From positions 1,860,001-1,924,000 of the forward strand of contig NZ_JALLGW010000001.1 of NCBI RefSeq assembly GCF_023074835.1: a DNA stretch of 64,000 nucleotides. The letters are read 5' to 3'. A model generated the notes under the pieces. It saw only the letters and a list, made by a program, of their open reading frames with translations, made no database searches and was not told the origin of the DNA. Positions 14,244-23,365 of this stretch are shown here, piece after piece. How positions within the stretch are numbered: the stretch's first letter is position 1; every line of letters begins with the position of its first letter. This DNA is from Halomarina salina. Its GTDB lineage: Archaea; Halobacteriota; Halobacteria; Halobacteriales; Haloarculaceae. Made by a program: the position numbers and the translations under genes.

Positions 14244-14266
14244 ACTGGCGAGGAGATGGCGAAGGG

Positions 14267-14274
14267 GCTTTATT
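14267..14274 (-). promoter_or_regulatory. TATA-like box for the leader ORF and DUF2182
   Basis: AATAAAGC on the minus strand, 24-31 nt before the ATG at 14243. Confidence 0.5.
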
Positions 14275-14399
14275 CGGTATCTATTTCGTATGAAACAAAA
14301 TATCAGTGTGGACAGTCCACCGAACTACGCTGTCTCTCCGGAGTGTCGAGGAGAGCGAGGTGGCGCGGGAGTCGTCTGCGGCCGGTTCGTCAAACGGTG

Positions 14400-14504
14400 C
14401 TAGTCGCGGGTGACGCTGAGGTTCACCAGTCGACCGCCACAGACATGACAGCGGCCCGCGGACTCGGAGCGTCGCTCGCAGTCGTTACATTCGTAAAGCG
14501 CCAT
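14400..14504 (-). CDS. small zinc-ribbon protein (rubrerythrin-like domain)
   Basis: A 34-residue protein with two Cys pairs, YECNDCERR and CHVCGGRLVNLSV, forming a one-knuckle zinc ribbon. This pattern and length match the small haloarchaeal proteins annotated as rubrerythrin-like domain or CPxCG-type. They are thought to bind Zn(II) and act in regulation or protein interactions; the partner is unknown. The ATG is at 14504, 7 nt past the stop of the upstream SRPBCC gene on the same strand, so the two are probably co-transcribed. Confidence 0.75.
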   Translation of the reverse strand: MALYECNDCERRSESAGRCHVCGGRLVNLSVTRD

Positions 14505-14511
14505 GTTAGCG

Positions 14512-14982
14512 TTACGCAGTGTCAGTAGATGAACCTGTCGCGGGGAGCGCCTCGGCGCGTTCGCGGACGTGGTCCATCGCGTCGGGGAGCGTCCGGCGGT
14601 AGCGTCGTCCGACCGTTCTGGAGAGCAGTCCGCCGAGCGGCCCTTCGCACCACACCTCGTGAGTGAACGAGGTGCCGCCGTCGTGGCTGTGGAGCGAGCG
14701 CCGGACGACGAGCCGAGCCAGCGGGAACTGGAGGTCGTAGGCGTACGAGCGCACCGGGTCGAGTTCGGTGACGACGAACGACGGCGACGGGTCGACGGGG
14801 ACGGCCCGGCCGAGGCCGAGCGTAACCCGCCCGTGTGCGCCCTCCTCGAACGTGCCCCCGTCGGCGTCGAGCGAGGCGTCACGGAGCGCGACGTCCCACG
14901 TCGGCCAGCGCTCGACGTCGGTCCAGACCTCCCACACCCGCCCCGGCGGGGCAGTCGTCTCCATGCTGTGACTGAACCACAT
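14512..14982 (-). CDS. SRPBCC (START-like) family protein
   Basis: A 156-residue protein of the polyketide-cyclase/SRPBCC fold. The start MWFSHSMETTAPPGRVWEV is the family's first strand and helix. It is followed by WPTWDVALRDASL, a long strand region and the C-terminal helix RRYRRTLPDAMDHVRER. These proteins hold hydrophobic ligands in a deep cavity; the ligand here is unknown. The ATG at 14982 gives the family's usual N-terminus, and an ATG at 15003 is possible. It is followed directly by the zinc-ribbon gene. Confidence 0.8.
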   Translation of the reverse strand: MWFSHSMETTAPPGRVWEVWTDVERWPTWDVALRDASLDADGGTFEEGAHGRVTLGLGRAVPVDPSPSFVVTELDPVRSYAYDLQFPLARLVVRRSLHSHDGGTSFTHEVWCEGPLGGLLSRTVGRRYRRTLPDAMDHVRERAEALPATGSSTDTA

Positions 14983-15128
14983 GGCGACTCGTAGACTCCG
15001 CATCGATATGAGCAGTGCGTGGCGAGCCGACAGCGTCGGGGACCGGAGCCGTCGCGCGTGAGTCATGTCGTACGTTGACGGGACTGGCCTGGTCGGGGTT
15101 GATGTGTCGTCCGCTCGTTGCCCCTGGT

Positions 15129-16769
15129 ATGAAGACCGCCGACCTGCTCGTCTCCTGTCTCGAAGCGGAGGGCGTCGACTACGTGTTCGGCCTCCCCGGC
15201 GAGGAACTCGAGGACCTGCTGTTCGCGATGGGGGACTCCACCGTCGACTTCGTCCCGGTCCGCCACGAACAGGGCGCGGCGTTCATGGCCGACGTCCACG
15301 GTCGCATCACCGGCGACGCGGGCGTCTGCCTCTCGACGCTCGGCCCCGGTGCGACGAACCTGCTGACCGGCGTCGCCGACGCCCACCTCGACAAGTCGCC
15401 GCTCGTCGCCATCTCCGGGCAGGGGGGCCGCGAGCGCCTCCACCAGGAGAGCCACCAGCTCATCGACGTGGTGGAGATGTTCGGCCCCATCACGAAGTGG
15501 AACACGCGCCTCGACGACCCCGACGTGGTCCACGAGTCGGTGCGGAAGGCGTTCAAACTCGCCGAACACGAGAAGCCCGGCGCGACCCACCTCGAACTCC
15601 CGGAGGACGTCGCCGCCGCCGACACGGAGGCGACGGCCCTCGAACCGACCGCGCGGCACGTCCACCGACCGTCGCCGGACCCGGAGTCGGTCGCCGAGGC
15701 CGTCGCCGTAGTGCGGCACGCCGACCGACCGCTCGTGCTGGCGGGCAACGGCGCGGTCCGGTCACGGGCGTCCGAACAGCTCCGGTCGTTCGTCGACCAG
15801 ACGGACATCCCCGTGGTCGCCACCTACATGGGCAAGGGTGCGGTGTCCGACCGCGACGACCACTCGCTGATGACGCTCGACTCCGGCAGCGGCGAGGTGG
15901 ACCGCGTCATCGAGCGCGCCGACGCGGTGGTGACCGTCGGCTACGACATCGCCGAACACGACCCCGAGACGTGGAACCCCCAGAGCGACAAACGTATCGT
16001 CCACCTCGACTCGGAACCCGCCGAGGTGTACGAACACTACCTGCCGGACGTGGAGATGGTGTGTGACGTCGCGGCGGGCATCGAGGCGCTCTGCGGCGCG
16101 GACCTCGACGCCATCGACACCGACTGGTACGCCGACCTGCGCGAGAACCTCGTCGGGCAGGTGACCAGCGAACCGACCGACGACGACCCCGTCACCGTCG
16201 CGAACACCCTGCCGCTGCTCCGCGAGACGATGGCCGACGACGACGTACTCATCTCGGACGTCGGCAGTCACAAGATGGCCATCGCGCGGTCGTACCCCAC
16301 CTACGAACCGAACTCCTGCCTCATCTCGAACGGACTGGCGACGATGGGTATCGCCGTGCCGGGGGCCGTCTCCGCCGACGTGGCGCTCTCGGGAAGCAGC
16401 GCGCTGTCGAGCGACGAGAGCACCAAACCCGACAGCGACGGCGCGGGCGGCCCGAACGTCGTCGCGGCGACGGGCGACGGTGGCTTCCTGATGAACGCGG
16501 CCGAACTGGAGACGGCCCGGCGACTCGACTGCTCGTTCACCGTCCTCCTGTTCGTCGACGACGACTACGGCCTCATCTCGGAGAAACAGGAGGAACACCG
16601 CGGCGAGTCGACGGGCACACTCTTAGAGAACCCCGACTTCGTCACGTTCGCCGAGTCGTTCGGCGTCACCGCCTACCGCCCCGAGACGTGGGACGAGGTA
16701 CGGACGGCGCTGGACGAGGCGGTGGACAGCGACGACCTGTCGCTCGTCGAAGTGCAACTGGACCGCTGA
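15129..16769 (+). CDS. thiamine-diphosphate enzyme, acetolactate synthase large-subunit type
   Basis: A 546-residue ThDP-dependent enzyme resembling catabolic acetolactate synthase (two pyruvate to acetolactate and CO2). The activating Glu is Glu47 in VRHEQGAAFMA. The ThDP/Mg motif starts GDGG at residues 449-452 and ends with DDDYGLI. The central domain has VVATYMGKGAVSD. A Ser/Asp-rich insertion (about residues 420-443) just before the ThDP motif is unusual for the family. No regulatory ilvN/ilvH subunit is adjacent, favouring a catabolic or other decarboxylase role over branched-chain amino acid synthesis (inference). The ATG at 15129 opens on the family's N-terminal helix. Confidence 0.8.
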   Translation: MKTADLLVSCLEAEGVDYVFGLPGEELEDLLFAMGDSTVDFVPVRHEQGAAFMADVHGRITGDAGVCLSTLGPGATNLLTGVADAHLDKSPLVAISGQGGRERLHQESHQLIDVVEMFGPITKWNTRLDDPDVVHESVRKAFKLAEHEKPGATHLELPEDVAAADTEATALEPTARHVHRPSPDPESVAEAVAVVRHADRPLVLAGNGAVRSRASEQLRSFVDQTDIPVVATYMGKGAVSDRDDHSLMTLDSGSGEVDRVIERADAVVTVGYDIAEHDPETWNPQSDKRIVHLDSEPAEVYEHYLPDVEMVCDVAAGIEALCGADLDAIDTDWYADLRENLVGQVTSEPTDDDPVTVANTLPLLRETMADDDVLISDVGSHKMAIARSYPTYEPNSCLISNGLATMGIAVPGAVSADVALSGSSALSSDESTKPDSDGAGGPNVVAATGDGGFLMNAAELETARRLDCSFTVLLFVDDDYGLISEKQEEHRGESTGTLLENPDFVTFAESFGVTAYRPETWDEVRTALDEAVDSDDLSLVEVQLDR

Positions 16770-16824
16770 GCCGACGGCGATAGGAGCGACGCGCTGCCGG
16801 GAGGTCCCCGCTCGGCGGCGTACG

Positions 16825-17079
16825 CTACAGCACGTCGTCGAACTGCCCGACGAGCCACGGGCCGAGCCAGCCGCGGGCGACGACGAGCAGGAGGAACACG
16901 CAGAACAGCGCGATAGCGAGGAGGCCGATGTTGACCGCCGGTTCGACGAGTCCCTGGCTCCAGCCGTAGAGACTCATCACGCCGAACAGACCCGCGATAG
17001 CGAGCAACAGCCAGCCGACTCTCCCGAGGGCGTCCACGCTGTGGTGGGCTCTCGTAACGATGTCGGGGAGGCGAGGCAT
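16825..17079 (-). CDS. small two-helix membrane protein
   Basis: An 84-residue protein of unknown function. A basic N-terminus (MPRLPDIVTRAHHSVDALG) is followed by helices at about residues 20-40 and 48-70. It is divergent from the oxidoreductase at 17271 and convergent with the ThDP enzyme. No motif is recognised. The ATG at 17079 is preferred because upstream codons are rich in Arg/Ser and look non-coding. Confidence 0.6.
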   Translation of the reverse strand: MPRLPDIVTRAHHSVDALGRVGWLLLAIAGLFGVMSLYGWSQGLVEPAVNIGLLAIALFCVFLLLVVARGWLGPWLVGQFDDVL

Positions 17080-17270
17080 GCCACCTCGTTTCGACTCATC
17101 GGTAGAAAGCTTTCTCACTCTCTCGACTGTCACACGAACTGAAGGTCGACGCGAGAACCGCGGCCTCACCGCTGGAGACGAGTGCTGGCCACACTTTTTA
17201 GCGTCGGACGGTGGAAGCGTCCCACGACCAAACTCATGAGGGGACACGTTCCGAACCGCGAGGCAAATCG

Positions 17271-18515
17271 ATGACCGAGCGAGAAGAAGGGAACGAGGAG
17301 GCGACGCGCGTCGTCGTCCTCGGTGCGGGCTACGGTGGCTGTGCGGCCGTCCAGAGCCTCGAAGGCGAACGCGAGGACCGGGATATCGACATCGTCTGGG
17401 TGTCGGCGACGGACCACCACCTCGTCCTCCACGAGGCCCACCGGTGTCTCCGGACTCCGTCCGTCGCCGAGACCATCTCGATTCCGGTCGAGGAGGTGAA
17501 GTCGCCGGCGACGCGGTTCGTCGAGGCGACCGTCACCGGACTCGACGTGGACGAGCGACGGGTCGAACTCGACGACCACGACGACCTGGCGTACGACTAC
17601 GCGGTCGTCGGCCTCGGCAGTCAGACCGCCTTCTTCGGCATCGACGGCCTCGAAGACCACGCGCTCACGCTCAAGAGCCTCGACGACGCGCTCACCATCA
17701 CCGACCGCCTCCGAGACGCCGCCCGCGAGGCGACGCGGGACGACCCGGCGCAGGTCGTGGTCGGCGGGGGCGGCCTGACCGGTATCCAGACCGCGGGCGA
17801 GATAGCCGCGTGGCGCGAGGACCGCGACGCGCCCGTCGAGGTCCACCTCGTCGAGCGCTCCGGCGAGGTGTTCCCCGGACACGACCACGAGTTCCAGGGG
17901 GCGATCCAGAACCGGCTCGAGGCCCACGACGTGCACGTCGACACCGGCACGGCGGTGTCGAGCGTCGAGGACGACACCATCCGGTTCGAGGAGCGCGACC
18001 CGTTCGAGTACGACGTGCTGGTCTGGGCGGGCGGCGTCACCGGCCAGGCGGCCCTCGACGACGCCGACGTCGACAAGGAACACAACCGACTGTACACCGG
18101 GGCGACGCTGGAGACCAGCGACGACCGCGTGTTCGCCATCGGCGACAGCGCGCTGGTCCACCAGGACGCCGACGAAGGGCCGCTCACCGAGGAGGCCATC
18201 TGGGACTCCATCGCGGACGAGGACCTCGACGACGTGCCGCCGCCGACCGCCGAGGCGGCGTGGGAAGAGGGCCAGCACATCGGGGAGAACGTCGTGCGTG
18301 CCATCGACGGGCGGGACCGCCGCCACTGGGCGTACATGAACAAGGGGACGCTGGTCTCGGTCGGCGACGACGCCGTCGCCCACGACGTCGTCGGAGTCCC
18401 GCTCAACACGTTCGGCGGCCCCGGCGCGCGGGTCATCAAGAAGGCCATCTCGGCCCGCTGGATAGCGACGGTCGGGTCGTGGCGACGCGCGGCCCGTGCC
18501 TGGCCGAACATGTGA
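17271..18515 (+). CDS. NADH dehydrogenase-like FAD/NAD(P)-dependent oxidoreductase (NDH-2 type)
   Basis: A 414-residue two-dinucleotide-domain flavoprotein. The FAD-binding motif VVVLGAGYGG is near residues 14-23. The NAD(P)H motif VVGGGGLTGIQTAGE is near 162-176. The second FAD segment VFAIGDSALV closes the site. The C-terminal ARVIKKAISARWIATVGSW could be the membrane-docking part. The pattern fits type II NADH:quinone oxidoreductases, which pass electrons to quinone without pumping protons; a sulfide:quinone oxidoreductase relative is less likely because the catalytic Cys pair is missing. The TATA-like stretch CTTTTTA lies about 72 nt upstream, so this transcript may have a short leader. 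Confidence 0.8.
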   Translation: MTEREEGNEEATRVVVLGAGYGGCAAVQSLEGEREDRDIDIVWVSATDHHLVLHEAHRCLRTPSVAETISIPVEEVKSPATRFVEATVTGLDVDERRVELDDHDDLAYDYAVVGLGSQTAFFGIDGLEDHALTLKSLDDALTITDRLRDAAREATRDDPAQVVVGGGGLTGIQTAGEIAAWREDRDAPVEVHLVERSGEVFPGHDHEFQGAIQNRLEAHDVHVDTGTAVSSVEDDTIRFEERDPFEYDVLVWAGGVTGQAALDDADVDKEHNRLYTGATLETSDDRVFAIGDSALVHQDADEGPLTEEAIWDSIADEDLDDVPPPTAEAAWEEGQHIGENVVRAIDGRDRRHWAYMNKGTLVSVGDDAVAHDVVGVPLNTFGGPGARVIKKAISARWIATVGSWRRAARAWPNM

Positions 18516-18607
18516 GGGAGACGCCGCGGCCAGCGCGACCCGTCACCCGGTATCGCGTCGGTGGTTGGACTCGCTACCGGATGGAGGTTCGGAGCAGACG
18601 TCGGGCC

Positions 18608-20434
18608 TCACGACCGGGTCGGGAACTCTTGACTCGCCGTCCCCGCTTCGGCCTCGTGCAGGAACAGCGCCGTGTTGACGAGGCCGAGGTGACTGAACGC
18701 CTGCGGGAAGTTCCCCAGGAGCGCTCCCGTCTCCGGGTCCATCTCCTCGGAGACGAGTCCGAGCGGGCTGAACCGGTCCCGGACCTCGTCGTACAGCTCG
18801 CGTGCGCGCTCGGTCTCGCCCGCGAGGGCGAGGCAGTCCACCAGCCAGAACGAACAGAGGACGAACGTCCCCTCCTGGCCCGGCAGTCCGTCGTCCTCGT
18901 ACCGGTAGACGAGTCCGTCGTCGGTCGTGAGTCGGTCGAGGACGGCGTCGACGGTCCCCTCGACGCGCGGGTCGTCGATCGGGAGCATCCCGAAGAGGGG
19001 AATCAGCAGGGTGCTCGCGTCGAGCTGGTCGTCGTCGAACGCCTGCGTGAAGCTGTTCTGCTCCTCGTCGAACCCGCGCTCGACGACCGTCTCGCGGATG
19101 GTCTCGCGGTCCTCGCGCCACTCGTCGAGCGGTGCGTCGTATCCCCCATCCTCGGCTAGCGCGATGGCGCGGTCGAGCGCGACCCAGCACATCAGCTTCG
19201 AGTGGACGAACTGTTTCGGACCGCCGCGCATCTCCCAGATGCCGGCGTCGGGTTGCTCCCAGACCTCGCGGACGTACTCGACGATGTCGTAGATGGCGTT
19301 CCAGTTGTCCTGGCCGAGGTCACCGTCGGACCGGGTGAGTTCGTAGAACGCGAGGACGAGTTCGCCGTAGATGCCCAGCTGGAGCTGGTCGGCCGCGCCG
19401 TTGCCGATTCTGACGGGAGTCGAGTCCCGGTAGCCCGAGAGGTGGTCGAGCTCCAGTTCCTCGTACGTGGAGTCGTGCTGGAGGCCGTACAGCGGCTGGA
19501 GGTCGGCCGGGTCGGCCGAGCGCCCGAGTTCGAGGAACCCGTCGAGGTAGTTCATCGCCTTCTCCCGGTCGCCGAGGTTGTGGAACGCCCGGACCGCGAA
19601 CGCGCCGTCGCGTATCCAGCTGTACCGATAGTCCCAGTTGCGCACGCCGCCGACGACCTCCGGCAGCGAGGTGGTCGGCGCGGCGACGATACCGCCGGTG
19701 TCCTGATAGACCAGCAGTTCGAGGACGAGTTCAGACCGGACGACCTGGTCGTGCCCGTAGCCGACGAACGGGCAGTCCTCGCCGTCACAGGTGTGCGTGG
19801 AGTCGCGCCAGTACTGCGCCGTCCCGTCGAGCAGTCGCTCGCAGGCCTCCTCGTCGGTCGGCGCTCGCGTCCCGTACCCCAGGACGAACCAGCCGGTGTC
19901 GCCCTCTTCGACGGAGAGCGACCCCGACGCCTCGCCGTCCCCGGTGTCCAGGTCGACGGGACTCGTCAGCGTGACGCGTCTGGCGTCCCCGCTGGCGACC
20001 ACGCCGTCGGCCATCGGTTCGACGCGCGTATCCGCGCGAGCGTAGTCGAACGCCGGCGAGAACGTGACGTCGAGGTCGACGCGCCCGCCGGTCCCGGTCA
20101 CCTTCCGGTACAGCGCGCGGACCTTCGGCTGGTTCCCGTCGTTGTTCGGCGACAGCGGCATGAAGTCGGTCACCGTTACGGTACCCGACGCCGTCTCGAA
20201 CGTCGTCTGCAGGACGTTGGTCCGCTCCAGATACTCCTGTGTCGCCTCGAAGGAGTCGGTGGGTCGGATGGCGAACCGTCCTCCCCCGTCGTCGTCGAGG
20301 AGGGCGGCGAAGACGCTCGACGAGTTGAGGCGGGGAAGACAGCACCAGTCGACCGAGCCGTTGCGGCCCACGAGCGCACAGGTCTCCAGATTGCCGACGA
20401 TACCGTAGTGTTCGAGTGGTAGGTGATCCGTCAT
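18608..20434 (-). CDS. glycoside hydrolase family 15 protein (glucoamylase/trehalase type)
   Basis: A 608-residue cytosolic GH15 enzyme; the family releases glucose from alpha-linked glucans or trehalose by inversion. The N-terminal beta-sandwich starts LEHYGIVGNLETCALVGRNG with the WCCLPRLNSSSVFAALLD motif. The (alpha/alpha)6 barrel has RNWDYRYSWIRDGAFAVRAF at residues 265-284, QLQLGIYGELVLA, and ACSFW-like LCSFWLVDCLALAG near the C-terminus. No signal peptide is seen, so it acts inside the cell, perhaps on storage glycan or trehalose (inference). It is divergent from the gnd-rpiA operon, linking glucose release to pentose phosphate metabolism. Confidence 0.85.
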   Translation of the reverse strand: MTDHLPLEHYGIVGNLETCALVGRNGSVDWCCLPRLNSSSVFAALLDDDGGGRFAIRPTDSFEATQEYLERTNVLQTTFETASGTVTVTDFMPLSPNNDGNQPKVRALYRKVTGTGGRVDLDVTFSPAFDYARADTRVEPMADGVVASGDARRVTLTSPVDLDTGDGEASGSLSVEEGDTGWFVLGYGTRAPTDEEACERLLDGTAQYWRDSTHTCDGEDCPFVGYGHDQVVRSELVLELLVYQDTGGIVAAPTTSLPEVVGGVRNWDYRYSWIRDGAFAVRAFHNLGDREKAMNYLDGFLELGRSADPADLQPLYGLQHDSTYEELELDHLSGYRDSTPVRIGNGAADQLQLGIYGELVLAFYELTRSDGDLGQDNWNAIYDIVEYVREVWEQPDAGIWEMRGGPKQFVHSKLMCWVALDRAIALAEDGGYDAPLDEWREDRETIRETVVERGFDEEQNSFTQAFDDDQLDASTLLIPLFGMLPIDDPRVEGTVDAVLDRLTTDDGLVYRYEDDGLPGQEGTFVLCSFWLVDCLALAGETERARELYDEVRDRFSPLGLVSEEMDPETGALLGNFPQAFSHLGLVNTALFLHEAEAGTASQEFPTRS

Positions 20435-20756
20435 CTGTGAGTCGGTGAGTGCCAATCGTGGAGACCTGTCGGCCAGTGGCGGGATAACCGTTTGGCCCCC
20501 CTCGCCCGAGCGCTCCTCGGTGCCGTCCGTGCGCGGTCGGGCACGGCCAGTACCGTGCCCGCTCCACCGGCGACCCACTCCCGGTGACCGACTACCGAAG
20601 TGACCGACGGCGCGGGGGGCGACGAACGCAGGCAGCACGGCTATGAACGGTCCCTGAATCGGTACGCCCATGGTGGCCCTCGGCCGCCGTGCGGTGCCGT
20701 CAGCCGTCGAGACCGCCGGACTGACGGCGGGCGGGAGGGCCACGGTGACGCTGATT
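20435..20756. other. divergent intergenic region between GH15 and gnd
   Basis: 322 nt between two divergent genes. It must hold both promoters. GGTTATCC on the minus strand (about 20483-20490) is a possible TATA box for the hydrolase, and GATTATG sits at the gnd start. No small gene, repeat or clear operator was found. Confidence 0.4.
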
Positions 20757-21800
20757 ATGTCAGATACTGACCTCGAACTCGGAATCGTCGGACTCGGATC
20801 GATCGGTGGCAACCTCGCGAAGCAGGCCGTCGAGGAGGACATCCGCGTCGTCGGCCTCGACACCGAAGAACGCCCAGAACTGGACGACGCGGGCGTGGAG
20901 GTACACGACGCCGACCAGTACGACGTGCTCGTCGAGGAACTCGACGCGCCGCGACTGGTCTACCTCTCGCTCCCGGCGGGTTCGCTCATCGACGAGGAAC
21001 TCGACCAGATGCTCGACGCGTTCGAGGAGGGCGACGTCGTCATGGACGGCGGCAACTCCTTCTGGCGCGACTCCGTCCGCCGCGAGGAGCGCGCCTGGGA
21101 GGAGGGCGTCTACTTCCTCGACACCGGGACGAGCGGCGGCCCACCGCGTGCGCAGGAGGGGGCCTGCTTCATGGTCGGCGGCCGCGAGGAGGGCTACGAG
21201 CGGGCCGAACCGGTCCTCGACGCCCTCTCAGTCGAGGGAGGGTTGCTCCACGTCGGCCCGCCGGGGAGCGGCCACTTCGTCAAACTCGTCCACAACGGCA
21301 TCGAGTTCGGGATGCTCCAGTCCATCGCCGAGGGCGTCGAACTCCTCGAAGCGGGCCAGTTCGACGTCGACATGGCCGACGTGTTCCACAACTGGTCGAA
21401 CGGCGCGGTCATCGAGAGCTGGCTCGTCGAACTGATGGAGAAGGGTCTCCGCAAGGAGGACCAGCAGTCCGACGTGCCGGACTTCGACGACATCCCGAAC
21501 TACGTCGAGGACACCGGCGAGGTGAACTGGCTCGTCAGCGAGGCGTACAAGGGCGAGACCCCCATCCCGGTCATCTCCACGTCCGTCACGGAGCTGTTCA
21601 AATCGCGGGGCAACCAGCGCCACGCCTACAAGGCCATCGCGCTGATGCGCCACGGCTTCGGCACCCACCCCTTCGGCGAGGACGAACACATCCGTCAGGA
21701 ACGACTGGGGGGCCGCGTCGGGAACGAACCGCGACACGAACTCCGCGACGACGAGGACGTGGACCCCGTCGGTCCCCTCGCCGACGAGGGGGAGGACTGA
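20757..21800 (+). CDS. gnd: 6-phosphogluconate dehydrogenase, decarboxylating
   Basis: A 347-residue enzyme of the short, archaeal/NAD-type Gnd class that converts 6-phosphogluconate to ribulose 5-phosphate and CO2. The Rossmann motif LGIVGLGSIGGNLA is at about residues 7-20. The substrate motif DGGNSFWRDS, the GTSGGPPRAQEG loop and the catalytic-Lys helix GHFVKLVHNGIEFGM are all intact. The ATG at 20757 is chosen because it opens just before the Rossmann strand; upstream codons are non-coding. rpiA begins 3 nt after its stop, so product and next enzyme (ribulose 5-phosphate to ribose 5-phosphate) come from one operon. Haloarchaea use this oxidative pentose phosphate branch to make ribose. 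Confidence 0.92.
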   Translation: MSDTDLELGIVGLGSIGGNLAKQAVEEDIRVVGLDTEERPELDDAGVEVHDADQYDVLVEELDAPRLVYLSLPAGSLIDEELDQMLDAFEEGDVVMDGGNSFWRDSVRREERAWEEGVYFLDTGTSGGPPRAQEGACFMVGGREEGYERAEPVLDALSVEGGLLHVGPPGSGHFVKLVHNGIEFGMLQSIAEGVELLEAGQFDVDMADVFHNWSNGAVIESWLVELMEKGLRKEDQQSDVPDFDDIPNYVEDTGEVNWLVSEAYKGETPIPVISTSVTELFKSRGNQRHAYKAIALMRHGFGTHPFGEDEHIRQERLGGRVGNEPRHELRDDEDVDPVGPLADEGED

Positions 21801-21803
21801 CCG

Positions 21804-22679
21804 ATGGCGAAGGAGTTCACCTACGAGGCCGACGGCGAGGAACTCCGCGAGTGGGCCGAGGACGAGTCCGACGTGGTCGAACAGGCGAGAGCGACGCTCG
21901 ACGACCACGGCGTCTCGCTCTCGGACGACGAGATACGCCAACACGTCGAGGTGGTTCCGTCGCCACGACGCATCAAGAGCGGCGCGGACGGCGTCTTCGA
22001 CGAGCGGCGTCGCCGTGGCGGCCAGCGTGCCGCCCGGGAGGTCGTCGAGAGCGGCATGGACCTCGGACTCGGCACCGGGAGCACGACGGCGTGGGCCGTC
22101 GCCGAGGTCGGTCGACTGCTCCGCGAGGGCGAACTGGAGGACGTCCGCGGCGTCGCCACCTCGCTGCAGTCCCACGAACTCGCCAAGGAGGCGGGCATCC
22201 CGCTCGTCTCGCTCGACCAGGTGACGGAACTCGACGTCACCGTCGACGGCGCGGACCAGTACTCAGAGGAGGAGCCGACCGTCATCAAGGGCGGTGGCGG
22301 GGCACACGCTCGGGAGCGTGTCATCGACGCGATGGCCGACGAACTCGTCATCGCGACCGACGAGGAGAAGGCGACCGACCCGCTCGACTTCCCGGTTCCC
22401 GTCGAGGTGATGCCCGACGCGCGGTCGACGGTCGCCGAGGACATCCGTGACCTCGGCGGCGACCCCGAGTTGCGGATGGCCGAACGGAAGGACGGACCCC
22501 TGTTCACGGCGAACGGCAACCTCGTCCTCGACTGCGACTTCGGTGGTCTCGACGACACTCACGGGACGGCCGACGACCTCGACGATATCCCCGGCGTACT
22601 GGAACACGGCATCTTCCTCGACATGGTCGACACCGTCTACCTCGGGACCGCCGAGGACGTCGAAGTCCTGCGGTTCTGA
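21804..22679 (+). CDS. rpiA: ribose-5-phosphate isomerase A with N-terminal extension
   Basis: A 291-residue RpiA that interconverts ribulose 5-phosphate and ribose 5-phosphate. The phosphate loop GLGTGSTT is at residues 88-95, the active-site DVTVDGADQ near 148-156, and KGGGGAHARERV near 165-176, followed by DELVIATDEEK. RpiA is normally about 220-235 residues with GVGTGST near residue 30. The first 60 residues here, acidic and helix-forming (AKEFTYEADGEELREWAEDE), are therefore extra. They read as real haloarchaeal coding sequence in the same frame, with a start 3 nt after gnd. A separate small gene fused to rpiA is the likeliest explanation. Confidence 0.9.
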   Translation: MAKEFTYEADGEELREWAEDESDVVEQARATLDDHGVSLSDDEIRQHVEVVPSPRRIKSGADGVFDERRRRGGQRAAREVVESGMDLGLGTGSTTAWAVAEVGRLLREGELEDVRGVATSLQSHELAKEAGIPLVSLDQVTELDVTVDGADQYSEEEPTVIKGGGGAHARERVIDAMADELVIATDEEKATDPLDFPVPVEVMPDARSTVAEDIRDLGGDPELRMAERKDGPLFTANGNLVLDCDFGGLDDTHGTADDLDDIPGVLEHGIFLDMVDTVYLGTAEDVEVLRF

Positions 22680-22749
22680 GACGGACGGGCGCTCCTCTAT
22701 CGGTCGGTTCTCTCGCTTCGAAAACGGGCGTCGAGCGTGCCGAGCGCGT

Positions 22750-23313
22750 CTACTCGATACGGAGTTCGTCGCTCTCCGGGACGGTGTCCTTGTCCCAGTG
22801 CAGCGAGAACGTCACCTTCTCCGCGCCGCTGGACATCATCGAGGAGTCCTCGCCGACCTCGACGTTGAGCGTCACCTCCTCGGGCGGGTTGACGGTCGCA
22901 CTGTCGTTACCGACCAGGAACGTCACCTTGCCGTACTGTGGCGACACGCCCTCGGTCGCCACCTCGTCGGTCGTCGATGTCCCCTGTGTCGTGTCGGCCG
23001 TCTGGTCGTGCGTCGAGTCCGTGACGTCGCCGCCCGTCGTCCCGGTCGTCGACTCGTTCCGGTTCGACTCGCCCCTGGTCGTGTCGGTGGTCCGACCCGG
23101 CGACTGCTGGGTGGTCCCACTCGTGGACTGTCCGGCCGCCGACTGCTCGGTCGTCGACTGCCCAGTCGTGGTTCCGGTGGTCCGCCCCTGCTCACCGGCC
23201 GTGGAGTGGCCGCCGAACTGGTGGCCCTCCTCCGCGAGCTTGTCCGCGAACTGTCGCAGGTACTCGGCCGCTTCGTTGCGTGTGACGACGCGCTCGGTCT
23301 CTATCTCTCGCAT
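22750..23313 (-). CDS. amphi-Trp domain protein split by a Thr/Ser/Gln-rich linker
   Basis: A 187-residue haloarchaeal protein. Residues 1-37 (ERVVTRNEAAEYLRQFADKL) and about 126-187 (VNPPEEVTLNVEVGED... KVTFSLHWDKD) together match the small amphi-Trp domain, normally one unbroken unit of 80-100 residues. Between them lies a long low-complexity stretch built of Thr, Ser, Gly and Gln with repeated TTG, QST and DTT units. The domain's role is unknown; proposed roles in nucleic acid or protein binding are unproven. The ATG at 23313 is preferred over a GTG at 23322. Confidence 0.75.
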   Translation of the reverse strand: MREIETERVVTRNEAAEYLRQFADKLAEEGHQFGGHSTAGEQGRTTGTTTGQSTTEQSAAGQSTSGTTQQSPGRTTDTTRGESNRNESTTGTTGGDVTDSTHDQTADTTQGTSTTDEVATEGVSPQYGKVTFLVGNDSATVNPPEEVTLNVEVGEDSSMMSSGAEKVTFSLHWDKDTVPESDELRIE

Positions 23314-23365
23314 GCGTGTCACGAACGCGTCGTCCGGTGAGCCACGTTGTGCTTGCCTGTGCGCG

